From contig NZ_BIFS01000001.1 in NCBI RefSeq assembly GCF_003967555.1, forward strand, positions 2,604,001 through 2,668,000: 64,000 nt of DNA. Direction: 5' to 3'. The notes below the pieces were generated by a model that was not told the origin of the DNA, did no database searches, and saw only the letters and a list, made by a program, of their open reading frames with translations. Each line of letters starts with the position of its first letter. Within the stretch, counting starts at the first letter, position 1. Shown piece after piece: positions 16,413 to 24,230 of the stretch. Both the position numbers and the translations under genes were made by a program. Origin of the DNA: Dictyobacter kobayashii (lineage in GTDB: Bacteria > Chloroflexota > Ktedonobacteria > Ktedonobacterales > Ktedonobacteraceae).

Positions 16413-17606
16413 TTAGAAAAAGTCGAGCGCGGAACGCACCAGGACCTCGACGCCGATAGGCAAAGCATCCTCATCGACATTGAAGCGGGGATGGTGATGT
16501 GGGTAGCGAGCATCTTTCTCTTTATTATTGGCGCCCACGATAAAGTAGCAGCCCGGCACCGCATTCAAGAAATAGGCCATATCGTCCGCACCGGTAGTCA
16601 GGATCTCTTCGCCAGTATCTACGGCATCTTCGCCAACCGCAGCGATAGCCGCTTGCCGCACCATTTCTGCCATGGCTACATCATTAACGCAGGGAGGACA
16701 TCCATCATAAATATTGACTGAACAAGAGCCGCCCAACGCGGTGGCGACACCATTAGCCACTTCCTCAATACGGCGTGTCAGATAAGCTCGATGTTCCGCA
16801 GTAAAAGCGCGTATGGTACCACCCAGTTCGGCCTTTTCAGGAATAATATTGAAGGCGGTCCCAGCATTGATGGTACCAATCGTAATCACCGCCGGCTTAA
16901 AGGGCGAGGTCTCGCGGCTAATCAGAGTCTGTAGTGCGGTGATGACATGGGCAGCAATTACAATGGGATCCACGGCAGTATCAGGCATGCCGCCGTGTCC
17001 TCCTCTACCATGAACGGTCAGGGTCATTTTATCGGCACTGGCAAAGATAGTGCCAGCTCGTACTCCGACACGCCCAACTGGATGGTTGCTGATCAAATGT
17101 AGTCCTATCACCCCATCCACATCATCCATGACGCCGGCATCCACCATAGGTTTAGCACCACCGACCACCTCTTCAGCGGGCTGAAAAATAAATTTGACGT
17201 TCCCCTTCAATTCAGAACGGCGACGGCTCAAAATATCCGCCACGGTCAACCCGATTGAAGTATGACCGTCGTGGCCACAGGCATGCATCTTACCATCAAC
17301 CTGCGAACGATAATCAACAGTATTCAACTCATCAATCGGCAAGGCATCCATATCAGCTCGAATCGCCAGTGTCCTGGCATTGGGGCCAGCCGCTCCTCCA
17401 CGCAAGAGACCAACCACGCCAGTCTTAGCAATACCGGTCTGAACCTCAAAGCCCAGGGCGCGCAGGCGCTGCTCCACAATGCCAGCAGTTCGTACCTCTT
17501 CGAATGCCAGTTCGGGGTGTTCATGTAGATCACGGCGCATCGCTACCAGATCAGGTACACGCTCATCAATTTCTATTTTTAAGCTATCAGGTTGAGATAC
17601 TTGCAT
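16413..17606 (-). CDS. M20 family amidohydrolase (hippurate-hydrolase-like)
   Basis: 397 aa from ATG 17606; the TTG at 17669 would extend it without homology. RRDLHEHPELAFEE, IRADMDALPIDE, MHACGHDGHTSIGL, FIFQPAEEVVGGAKPMVDAG, GRGGHGGMPDTAVDPI and the C-terminal TGADDMAYFL are the successive metal-binding and dimer-loop motifs of the HipO/AmaA/ILR1 clade. Cytoplasmic; cleaves N-acyl amino acids or similar amides with two metal ions. All ligands are intact. Divergent to ada. Confidence 0.92.
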   Translation of the reverse strand: MQVSQPDSLKIEIDERVPDLVAMRRDLHEHPELAFEEVRTAGIVEQRLRALGFEVQTGIAKTGVVGLLRGGAAGPNARTLAIRADMDALPIDELNTVDYRSQVDGKMHACGHDGHTSIGLTVADILSRRRSELKGNVKFIFQPAEEVVGGAKPMVDAGVMDDVDGVIGLHLISNHPVGRVGVRAGTIFASADKMTLTVHGRGGHGGMPDTAVDPIVIAAHVITALQTLISRETSPFKPAVITIGTINAGTAFNIIPEKAELGGTIRAFTAEHRAYLTRRIEEVANGVATALGGSCSVNIYDGCPPCVNDVAMAEMVRQAAIAAVGEDAVDTGEEILTTGADDMAYFLNAVPGCYFIVGANNKEKDARYPHHHPRFNVDEDALPIGVEVLVRSALDFF

Positions 17607-17809
17607 ACGGACCTTATTCCTTCCCAATAAACGCCGACCAGCTGTTTGCTTGCTGCCAACCAGCAACAAACACTCATAACGATGCCAGCGATATAAAAAA
17701 CAAGAAACAGATAGATTCTGTGGGATTTTTATATTATCATCGTAACATACTAAATGAGATAATTCCTAGCACATATTGAGCGGAAGCCCTCGCTCTATCA
17801 GGAGTATAC

Positions 17810-18874
17810 ATGAATACAACCTATGAAGAACAACGCTGGCTGGCAGTGATGGAGAGAGATAATCTTTCTGATGGCAGCTTTGTCTATGCGGTACGCTCCA
17901 CTGGCATTTATTGTAAACCTTCGTGTCCGTCGCGGCGCCCATTGCGCGAGAATGTAACATTTTTTTCGGATGCGCAGGAGGCCGAAAAAGAGGGGTACCG
18001 GCCCTGCCGCCGCTGCCAGCCTCAACTTCAAACGGGCGCTAGCACAATTAATGAGGAGGTTATCCAACACATGTGTACTTATATAACAGAACATCTAGAA
18101 GAGCGGCTGACCCTGGCTCAATTAAGTGAAGAGGTGCACCTCAGCCCGTTTTACTTACAACGCCTGTTTAAACAGGCCACAGGTATCACTCCCAGGCAAT
18201 ATATTGAGGCGCAACGGCTGAGACAGCTTAAAGATCGCTTACGTGAAGGAGAAAACGTCACGTCAGCACTCTATGATGTTGGCTATGGCTCAAGCAGCCG
18301 CCTGTATGAGCGCGTCCCAACCCACATGGGCATGACTCCCAGCACCTACCGCCGCGGCGGCAAGGGGATGGAGATAGCCTACACCATTGTTGATAGCCCC
18401 CTGGGGCGCCTCCTGGTGGGAGCCACCACCAAAGGAGTCTGCGCCGTCAGCCTGGGAGATAATGATCAAGAGCTACAGCAAGCGCTGCAGAAAGAATATC
18501 CAGCCGCCGAGATCAGCCTGGATAACAGCCAGTTAGAAGAGTGGGTCAATCAAATACTACAATTTTTGCAAGGCGAGCACAGTTGGTCCCAACTCAATCT
18601 CCCCCTTGATATCCAGGCCACAGCCTTTCAGTGGCGCGTCTGGGACATACTGCGCAGCATACCGCAGGGAGAGACACGTTCATATGGAGAGGTGGCCCAG
18701 AAGCTGGGGGACAAAAAGAAAGCCCGTGCGGTCGCCAATGCCTGTGCCACTAATCCAGTGGCCTTGATCATTCCCTGCCATCGTGTAGTAAAAGGAGACG
18801 GAGATGCAGGGGGATACCGCTGGGGCATCGAGCGCAAACGCCGTCTCCTCTCCCAGGAGAAAGCTGATTCATAG
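17810..18874 (+). CDS. ada: Bifunctional DNA alkylation repair protein/regulator Ada
   Basis: 354 aa, CAGGAG before ATG 17810. N-terminal Ada zinc domain with Cys35, Cys39 (CKPSCPSRRP) and Cys66, Cys69 (CRRC); AraC-type HTH (LTLAQLSEEVHLSPFYLQRLFKQATG) around residues 95-175; C-terminal O6-methylguanine methyltransferase with active-site PCHRVV and RSIPQGETRSYGEVA. Complete architecture as in E. coli Ada, so it both repairs methyl damage and activates its own response. The promoter must lie in the 200 bp shared with the divergent M20 gene. Confidence 0.95.
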   Translation: MNTTYEEQRWLAVMERDNLSDGSFVYAVRSTGIYCKPSCPSRRPLRENVTFFSDAQEAEKEGYRPCRRCQPQLQTGASTINEEVIQHMCTYITEHLEERLTLAQLSEEVHLSPFYLQRLFKQATGITPRQYIEAQRLRQLKDRLREGENVTSALYDVGYGSSSRLYERVPTHMGMTPSTYRRGGKGMEIAYTIVDSPLGRLLVGATTKGVCAVSLGDNDQELQQALQKEYPAAEISLDNSQLEEWVNQILQFLQGEHSWSQLNLPLDIQATAFQWRVWDILRSIPQGETRSYGEVAQKLGDKKKARAVANACATNPVALIIPCHRVVKGDGDAGGYRWGIERKRRLLSQEKADS

Positions 18875-18896
18875 AGACATTTCGATACAGTAAAAA

Positions 18897-19616
18897 TCAG
18901 CGAGGATGGAACATTTTCCCGTCATTGATGAAGAGGAAATCCTGGCTACCGACATGGACAATCAAATTGATTTTGCCCTGCTGGTTGACCACATTCCCGG
19001 TTACGGGAATAAGATCCTGGCCAGATCCATCGAGAATTGGGCCATTAAAGATACGAGTTTTCGAGGTATCACCACCCGGGATTTCAATAACTTGAATATG
19101 TCCGTGGAGATTAATAAAGAGAAAGTGGGTAGGGTGATCCTTGCTATCGTTATGACCGACCACTGCATCAATCTGAGCGGTGCGCGGATAACCATAGGTC
19201 ATATCTTGTTGAAAGCCTTGCCACCATGAGACTAATGATGTCAAACCAAACAGAAGCACCACAGCGACGATCATACCAACGATAACCGTTGGTAACAATC
19301 GTCGTGGACGACGACGTGGCATATTGTCACGGTCATCCCGGCGTACATCTACCGTTCTGGACGGTCGGACAGCACTAGAGGCAGCACCACCTGGTTGTCG
19401 TGTAGTATAGACACCCTGAGTTCGTGTGGTTGTATTACCATTTGAACGACGACGCTGAATAGAAGACGTGTTCTGGTTTTTTAAGACCAGGGGATCATCT
19501 ATTGTCTCATACGGCTTGTAGCGACGGGCGCTACTCGGCATACGAGTCACGTAGAGATCGTCACGATCCTCTACATCGTAATAGGCGGGCTGTCGGCGGG
19601 TATAAGTCGTTCCCAT
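18897..19616 (-). CDS. Single-span membrane protein under a probable SOS box
   Basis: 239 aa. Residues 1-105 are polar and Arg-rich (RDDRDNMPRRRPRR), one membrane helix follows (LLPTVIVGMIVAVVLLFGL, about 107-127), then a 110-residue beta-rich extracytoplasmic domain with repeating FLFINLHGHIQVIEIPGGD and DFLFINDG strands. I do not recognise a named family; similar proteins seem common in Ktedonobacteria. The promoter is overlapped by a GAAC-N4-GTTC box, suggesting induction after DNA damage; the neighbour ada fits that theme. Confidence 0.7.
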   Translation of the reverse strand: MGTTYTRRQPAYYDVEDRDDLYVTRMPSSARRYKPYETIDDPLVLKNQNTSSIQRRRSNGNTTTRTQGVYTTRQPGGAASSAVRPSRTVDVRRDDRDNMPRRRPRRLLPTVIVGMIVAVVLLFGLTSLVSWWQGFQQDMTYGYPRTAQIDAVVGHNDSKDHPTHFLFINLHGHIQVIEIPGGDTSKTRIFNGPILDGSGQDLIPVTGNVVNQQGKINLIVHVGSQDFLFINDGKMFHPR

Positions 19617-19657
19617 TACGATTCCTCCTTCCAGTTAGAATTTTTAGTTAGTTTTTA

Positions 19658-19669
19658 GAACATTTGTTC
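19658..19669 (-). promoter_or_regulatory. LexA/SOS box (GAAC-ATTT-GTTC) at the promoter of the membrane protein gene
   Basis: GAACATTTGTTC fits the Gram-positive LexA half-sites GAAC-N4-GTTC. On the minus strand a promoter TTGACG-N16-TATACT lies immediately upstream (about 19680-19708), so a bound repressor would cover the start point. Confidence 0.65.
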
Positions 19670-19933
19670 TTATCCATAAGTATAACAGAATAGATATTCT
19701 CGTCAAGTGGTGGATTTAGCTACTCACGCCTTGGTGAACCTGGTAGAGCAAGCAGATATATATGCGGTAGATGCCATATATGACCCAGATGAGGACTATC
19801 CTGTCTGCCTAGAGCAGGACTTAATAATAGCGCAAAAGCATAAAAGAAGCAAATATATCCCCAATAAGTCAGGTCCTACTAGTAGGTGAGGATGGCTCTC
19901 AAGCCTCCTCAGCATGGATGAGTTTAAAATAGC

Positions 19934-19968
19934 GGCGAAAAATGGGCTATGGTAGCCCATTTTTCGCC
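19934..19968. terminator. Intrinsic terminator downstream of the mini-RNAP gene
   Basis: GGCGAAAAATGGGCTA/TAGCCCATTTTTCGCC, 16-bp perfect stem with T-rich flanks on both strands, immediately after the polymerase-like gene. The small plus-strand frame 19707-19889 upstream is not well supported. Confidence 0.85.
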
Positions 19969-19974
19969 TTTGTT

Positions 19975-20973
19975 TTATAGCCCGACAAACAGGCGGCTGT
20001 CGGTGTCGATGAGAGGATCAACTTCGTGCTGTAGGGCGGCGTGGGCAAAGACCATGCCGGGATGGGAGGAACACATAGCACGTCCAAGCACATGGTAGCT
20101 TTTTGTTCTATTCTGCGCCTTGATCTGCTTGCCAATTACATCCCATTCTTGTAGAACATCGGCAAAGGATTGGCGAGCCTCAATCGCCAGAGCATAGAGT
20201 TCTTGCGCTGTCAGACCAGTTCTGTAGCCATGTTTGATCGCTACAGGCATGCCATGGATATCTGATACGGCCTCTTGCCCGGCACAAAGTGCCAGTAAAT
20301 GGGCAATATCGCCCAGTGCTCCGCTCTTCACTGTCAGTAGAGGAGTACCAATATCCGGATCTGTATAATCGACGCGGGCCGCCAGATATTCAGCCTGCTC
20401 GGCCAACCAATCAGACCATTGTTCAGCACTAACAGCGTCTTCGGGATCAGGTTGTCGCACGCTACTGCCGATAAAAGGATTGATCGAGATCCCGGCGAGC
20501 CGGGCACGTTCAAAGCCACGCCGCAAGAGCCGCTCCAGGGCCTGCAATACCTGCTCAGGGCCAGTACGCAGGAGCAGGGTCTGCAACTGCTCCAATAACA
20601 GCGCCTGCGTCAGAATAGTGTCAGACAGAGTATCTGCCAGAGGCGCATCCAATATAGTAGCTAGCTCATCCCTACCTTCAGAAGTCAAACTCATACTGGC
20701 CAATCCCCACATGACCTCATGAGAAGGCAACAGCGACTTCAATAATGCTGGATTATGAGCCAGCTGGGCGACAGCCGTCAGGCGGTTAGCAGCTTCTTGC
20801 TGGGCAACAGAGCTGAGCGGTAAAAAGACGGCTACCTGATCACCATCAAAATCGGCCTGTACCTGTCTGCTCACCAGTGGATGGACATGGAGAGCCGAGT
20901 CGGGATAACGTACCGGATGACAGGCGACAAAGGTACGCACATCAAAGGTGGGGCGCGATTCAGGATGACCCAT
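19975..20973 (-). CDS. Miniature RNA polymerase, beta'-like catalytic part (C-terminal portion of fused gene)
   Basis: Same reading frame as the upstream beta-like part, separated from it by a 110-bp out-of-frame stretch. QADFDGDQVAVFLPLS holds the three metal-binding Asp of the universal NADFDGD motif (residues 41-45). HPLV precedes it as in RpoC. Later blocks match RpoC order: RRGFERARLAGISI, VKSGALGDIAHLLALCAG (RpoC DSGARGS...QLAGMRG) and GLTAQELYALAIEARQSFADVL (bridge-helix region). The chain stops soon after; I find no trigger loop, jaw or C-terminal clamp. A shortened double-psi-barrel polymerase subunit. Whether it polymerises RNA is unknown. Confidence 0.85.
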   Translation of the reverse strand: MGHPESRPTFDVRTFVACHPVRYPDSALHVHPLVSRQVQADFDGDQVAVFLPLSSVAQQEAANRLTAVAQLAHNPALLKSLLPSHEVMWGLASMSLTSEGRDELATILDAPLADTLSDTILTQALLLEQLQTLLLRTGPEQVLQALERLLRRGFERARLAGISINPFIGSSVRQPDPEDAVSAEQWSDWLAEQAEYLAARVDYTDPDIGTPLLTVKSGALGDIAHLLALCAGQEAVSDIHGMPVAIKHGYRTGLTAQELYALAIEARQSFADVLQEWDVIGKQIKAQNRTKSYHVLGRAMCSSHPGMVFAHAALQHEVDPLIDTDSRLFVGL

Positions 20974-21063
20974 GAAACATCCATCAGCTGATCCAATAAC
21001 TGGCTTGCGCGCTCACTTCTCTGCTCCACTTCTCGTGCATCAAGCTCTTGCCGCAATTTGGGG
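20950..21063 (-). other. Out-of-frame junction inside the mini-RNAP gene (two compensating indels)
   Basis: Between two C4 runs (21060-21063 and 20950-20953) RpoC homology continues only in the shifted frame: FAP joins KLRQELDAREVEQ..., then VSWVILNRAP (RpoC VLLNRAP) joins TFDVRTFVACHPVRY. The first run behaves as if it had one C too many (or two too few), the second one C too few. The outer frames are identical, so correction gives one 1,018-1,019-codon chain. Confidence 0.85.
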
Positions 21064-23031
21064 CGCAAAGAGAAACCAGGCCATCTCTTCAGGCATACCA
21101 ACCTGATCATAATGCAAATCTAAAGTAGGCACAACGACAGCACGGGCTGACGATGAGGCACGCGCATTGAAATGTAACAGTGCGGGTGTAATCAGCGCCT
21201 CACAGAAGGCATGCACATGCATGGTTAGCCGGGCCAGTGCCTGGCGAGCCAAACTCTCAGGCGCCTTGCTGGACAGGATGCGCTGTAAATGGGTATTGGC
21301 AGCCACCAGGGCTGGATATTCGGCCAGGTTACGACAGATACTATATGCACCGATACGCGTCAACTGCTGATCCCTTAACCAGGGATGAACCACAGGGAGA
21401 GCAAGCTCTAGCACATTACCTTCTGGCGGGGCAAACTGAAATGCTAGTTGGTGCTCGGCCGTTAATTCGGCATGAATACCAATGGCAGCCAGACGCCGGG
21501 CCAGGGACACAAACTGGGGGGCCAGCCTGGAAGCGCGCTGCGCGTTCTCAGGCCCACCATCAACGTCTTGAGGAGTAAGCGCGCAGGTATGGAACTGCTC
21601 GTGAATATTCTCAAACGCGCCGCCATTACGCAAAGCAAAGTACTCAAGCTCGCCACGGCGTTGACCTGTTTGTGGACGCAACCAGGGCTGCAATTTCTCC
21701 TGTGCGATATGCGCCAGGCGTCCCCAATAGATCCAGCCCACAGTACAACGCTGCTGCAAAGGCTCGCCAGCCGAGCCAACAGTTAAATCCTCCATACCAT
21801 CCGCTGGCAAACTATTATTCGCCAGCGCTGCTCGAAGCGCCTGCTCATCCGGAGATACAAAAGGAGGGGCAATGGTTGGCATACCCTGCGCATGAGCGAT
21901 ACGACCCAGCACCGCCTCCCATACAATGCCAAACGACTGACTCGTATGTATATTGACCACATTAAAAACCAGCTCGACCGGGGTACCATCCGCCAGATGC
22001 GGCATCTGCTCATCTGGCACAATACGACTCACCACCCCTTTAAAGCCATGGCGATTGCTCATCTTATCACCTGGCTCAATCGCGCGTGGATAGTCCAGGC
22101 GACGGGCCGCCGAAGCACTCAAAAGAATTCCCTCATCAAACGTATCCACGCCCCAGGATGTCAACGCCGTCAAGAGATTGCGGCCGCACCAGAAATCTGG
22201 CTCTGCAGGCTCGTTGCCACTTTGCACCAGGGCCGGCTCTGGTTGAGGTGGTTTCAGCCACTGCCGAAGCATATTGGTTCCCATCAACAGGCTACGGGGA
22301 TGATCATGCTCCATCAAAGGAATCATGGCCGCCTCTAATCCCAGCATGGCAGCCGGTTGATCATCTAAGACCACAACTTTGCCAGCTCGAATGGCCGCTC
22401 CAGCAGCTAGAGGAAAGATACGTCCAATATTCGGTCCCTCAGGAGTCTCAAAAGGACAAACACGCCCGAAATGACCTGGAGTAAAGAGCCGGCTACGCTC
22501 TTTGATATACAGGCGAAACAGATGCTGCCTGGTCGCCAACCAGTTCGTTTCATCTAACCGCTGTGCCGTCGTAGGCAGATCCAGCAGAGGACCTTTCTCC
22601 GCGCCAAAGAACTCCCGCATCCAGCGCTCAATAGGCAGCCATGCTCGCAGCAAAGCCTCGCTCCAGGGCACAGCATCCGGAGCCTGATAACTCAAAAGTT
22701 GTTGATAATACTGTAGTAGTTGCTCCCCCACACAAAAAACATCCGCCTGCGCCAGTTCATCCGATGAAGCATAAGGAACCACCACATAGCGTAAACCATC
22801 CAGCACAAACACCCCATCCGCATCTGGCTGTGGCAAATCCTGATATATAACCGTTACTTCCTCATCGCCTGCGGCCAATGTCAGCCGCATTTGATAAGTA
22901 TAGGCGCCAGTCGAACGAACCTCGTAGCCCACTAACGGCAAACGCTCCGCCAGCAAGGCTGGTAACCACTCATTTATACACTGCTCAAAAGTAGCTTTAT
23001 GCCAATCAGCCTGTAGTGTACGACTCATCAT
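21040..23031 (-). CDS. Miniature RNA polymerase, beta-like part fused to the beta' N-terminal region
   Basis: 663 aa to the in-frame TGA. Beta-like blocks in canonical order: DGVFVLDGLRYVVVP (72-86), GRVCPFETPEGPNIG (189-203), MEHDHPRSLLMGTNMLRQ (240-257), GRNLLTALTSWG (283-294), GDKMSNRHGFKGVVS (321-335, with both catalytic lysines Lys323 and Lys331), GQRRGELEYFALRNGGA (456-472). After a beta C-terminus (LARRLAAIGIHAEL) the chain passes directly into beta': LELALPVVHPWLRDQQLTRIG (541-561) and VVVPTLDLHYDQVGMPEEMAWFLF (632-655). Lobe, beta' zinc ribbon and clamp coiled-coil are missing. The start ATG overlaps the sigma stop (ATGA), so the two are coupled. Confidence 0.9.
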   Translation of the reverse strand: MMSRTLQADWHKATFEQCINEWLPALLAERLPLVGYEVRSTGAYTYQMRLTLAAGDEEVTVIYQDLPQPDADGVFVLDGLRYVVVPYASSDELAQADVFCVGEQLLQYYQQLLSYQAPDAVPWSEALLRAWLPIERWMREFFGAEKGPLLDLPTTAQRLDETNWLATRQHLFRLYIKERSRLFTPGHFGRVCPFETPEGPNIGRIFPLAAGAAIRAGKVVVLDDQPAAMLGLEAAMIPLMEHDHPRSLLMGTNMLRQWLKPPQPEPALVQSGNEPAEPDFWCGRNLLTALTSWGVDTFDEGILLSASAARRLDYPRAIEPGDKMSNRHGFKGVVSRIVPDEQMPHLADGTPVELVFNVVNIHTSQSFGIVWEAVLGRIAHAQGMPTIAPPFVSPDEQALRAALANNSLPADGMEDLTVGSAGEPLQQRCTVGWIYWGRLAHIAQEKLQPWLRPQTGQRRGELEYFALRNGGAFENIHEQFHTCALTPQDVDGGPENAQRASRLAPQFVSLARRLAAIGIHAELTAEHQLAFQFAPPEGNVLELALPVVHPWLRDQQLTRIGAYSICRNLAEYPALVAANTHLQRILSSKAPESLARQALARLTMHVHAFCEALITPALLHFNARASSSARAVVVPTLDLHYDQVGMPEEMAWFLFAPQIAARA

Positions 23032-23633
23032 AGATCCTCCTCATCCTTATTCAGATCAAACCATTGACGAGCAAGTCGTTTTGTCGCATAGTGCAAGCGC
23101 GACTTCACGGTACCAGTAGGAATCGAAAGCATATCAGCAACCTCCTGCACCCCTAGATCCCCATCATGGACCAGGCGAAAAACCTCGCGCTTCTCCACTG
23201 GCAGTCCCTCAATTAACTCCTGCAATAACTGCTGATGCTCACGCTCCACCAGCAGCAGACCCGGCTCAAGAGTTTGCTGATCCACCATCCAATCAGGAAT
23301 AGACTCCTTCTCATCCCCATCCTCAGTAAACTCCACAGGTACCTCCAGAGGCTGTTGGCGACGCCTGCTTACCGAACGAAGATAATTCAAAGCCTGATTA
23401 TGGGCGATACGCAAGAGCCAGCCCTGCAACGTACCATGTCCCTGCCACTGTTCAGCCCGTAGCCAGAGCAATAAAAAAACCTCCTGCACCACATCCTCCG
23501 CAGCATCCGCATCATGCACACAGGAAAAGACATGCCAATACACCAATGTCCGATAACGACTTGACAACATCTCAAAGGCAGCCGTATCACGAGCACACAC
23601 CCGTTCCAGCAAATCCAGATCTGACGGTGCCAT
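23028..23633 (-). CDS. ECF-type RNA polymerase sigma factor coupled to the mini-RNAP
   Basis: 201 aa, AAAGGAG at seven-base spacing before ATG 23633. Region 2: DTAAFEMLSSRYRTLVYWHVF, DAAEDVVQEVFLLLW and LQGWLLRIAHNQALNYLR; an acidic linker (EFTEDGDEKESIPDW); region 4: GLPVEKREVFRLVHDGDLGVQEVADML and GTVKSRLHYATKRL. Regions 1.1, 1.2 and 3 are absent, as in ECF factors. Its stop overlaps the start of the polymerase-like gene and no anti-sigma gene is adjacent. The context suggests a dedicated sigma-polymerase pair, although the usual clamp contact site for sigma is not seen in the partner. Confidence 0.93.
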   Translation of the reverse strand: MAPSDLDLLERVCARDTAAFEMLSSRYRTLVYWHVFSCVHDADAAEDVVQEVFLLLWLRAEQWQGHGTLQGWLLRIAHNQALNYLRSVSRRRQQPLEVPVEFTEDGDEKESIPDWMVDQQTLEPGLLLVEREHQQLLQELIEGLPVEKREVFRLVHDGDLGVQEVADMLSIPTGTVKSRLHYATKRLARQWFDLNKDEEDL

Positions 23634-23712
23634 GTCAACTCCTTTAACCAGTTACAACCCATTCGCTCAATAGACACCGCACAACACCCAAAAGTTCATC
23701 ACAATCAATGCC

Positions 23713-23769
23713 TTTTGTTATGATTTGCAGAAAATGTGTTACACACATTTTCTGCAAATCATAACAAAA
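23713..23769. repeat. 27-bp perfect inverted repeat upstream of the sigma/mini-RNAP operon
   Basis: The arm at 23713-23739 (TTTTGTTATGATTTGCAGAA...) is repeated perfectly inverted at 23743-23769 with a 3-nt centre. It lies 80 bp upstream of the sigma start. Too long and AT-rich for an ordinary terminator; may be an operator, a cruciform site or part of a small mobile repeat. Confidence 0.7.
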
Positions 23770-23776
23770 AAAATAT

Positions 23777-23800
23777 GCGGGTGCGTCAGCACCCACCCGC
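23777..23800 (-). terminator. Terminator isolating the sigma/mini-RNAP operon
   Basis: GCGGGTG-cgtcag-CACCC hairpin followed on the minus strand by ATATTTTTTTT. It would block readthrough into the sigma gene. Confidence 0.7.
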
Positions 23801-24155
23801 AAGCAAGCACAACAAAACACTTAATGAATTTTATATCAGCGAAAGGCACATAATAAAAAGAGAAGTTAGGCACACAAAAAAAGAGGAAAAAAACAACTAC
23901 ACCAGAAGATCCACACAAAGGAGAAGATGCTCCATGATGGATCCACTATCTTTATTATCCTCGCAAAGCCGTTTTCCCTACTAGAAGAGAAACAAGGAGC
24001 ATCTCTATCTTTAGTGTAGCACCAGCCAGAAATGAACAAAACGAATATGCTACTACTCATCGGGATGGGTGAAATCACCTGACCAATGAAAGAGATAAGC
24101 CGAACCATGTTTCATGTGAAACGCCCCCTACTTGCCCGGATAGAAGCATAAAATG
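23801..24155. other. Gene-free spacer
   Basis: AT-rich, no frame with a ribosome site or homology. Contains only the parS-like site at 24108-24123. Confidence 0.55.
24108..24123. promoter_or_regulatory. parS-like site
   Basis: TGTTTCATGTGAAACG differs from the bacterial parS consensus TGTTTCACGTGAAACA at two positions (8 and 16), and 14 central bases are palindromic but for the C/T. A ParB-binding site would be expected in the origin-proximal part of the chromosome. A single near-match could be chance. Confidence 0.45.
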
Positions 24156-24188
24156 GCCCGTGCGTGTGGGCGCTACCACCGCACGGGC
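24156..24188 (-). terminator. Intrinsic terminator after first LysM-CHAP gene
   Basis: GCCCGTGCG pairs with CGCACGGGC; minus-strand T-rich tail (ATTTTAT). 43 bp beyond the stop of the LysM-CHAP gene. Confidence 0.7.
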
Positions 24189-24230
24189 ACCACCTGATTA
24201 CAGGTGTCTACCTACCGCTATCGGCACAAC

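Noticed and set aside
19707..19889. Small plus-strand frame of 60 codons
   Set aside because: Overlaps the SOS-box promoter of the minus-strand gene, lacks a convincing ribosome site; kept out for lack of support.
20950..21063. Programmed ribosomal frameshifting in the mini-polymerase
   Set aside because: No canonical slippery heptamer, two opposite shifts would be needed, and similar indels occur at homopolymers in unrelated genes.
21167..22850. Numerous plus-strand frames across the mini-RNAP gene
   Set aside because: Antisense shadows of a GC-richer coding sequence with clear homology on the minus strand.
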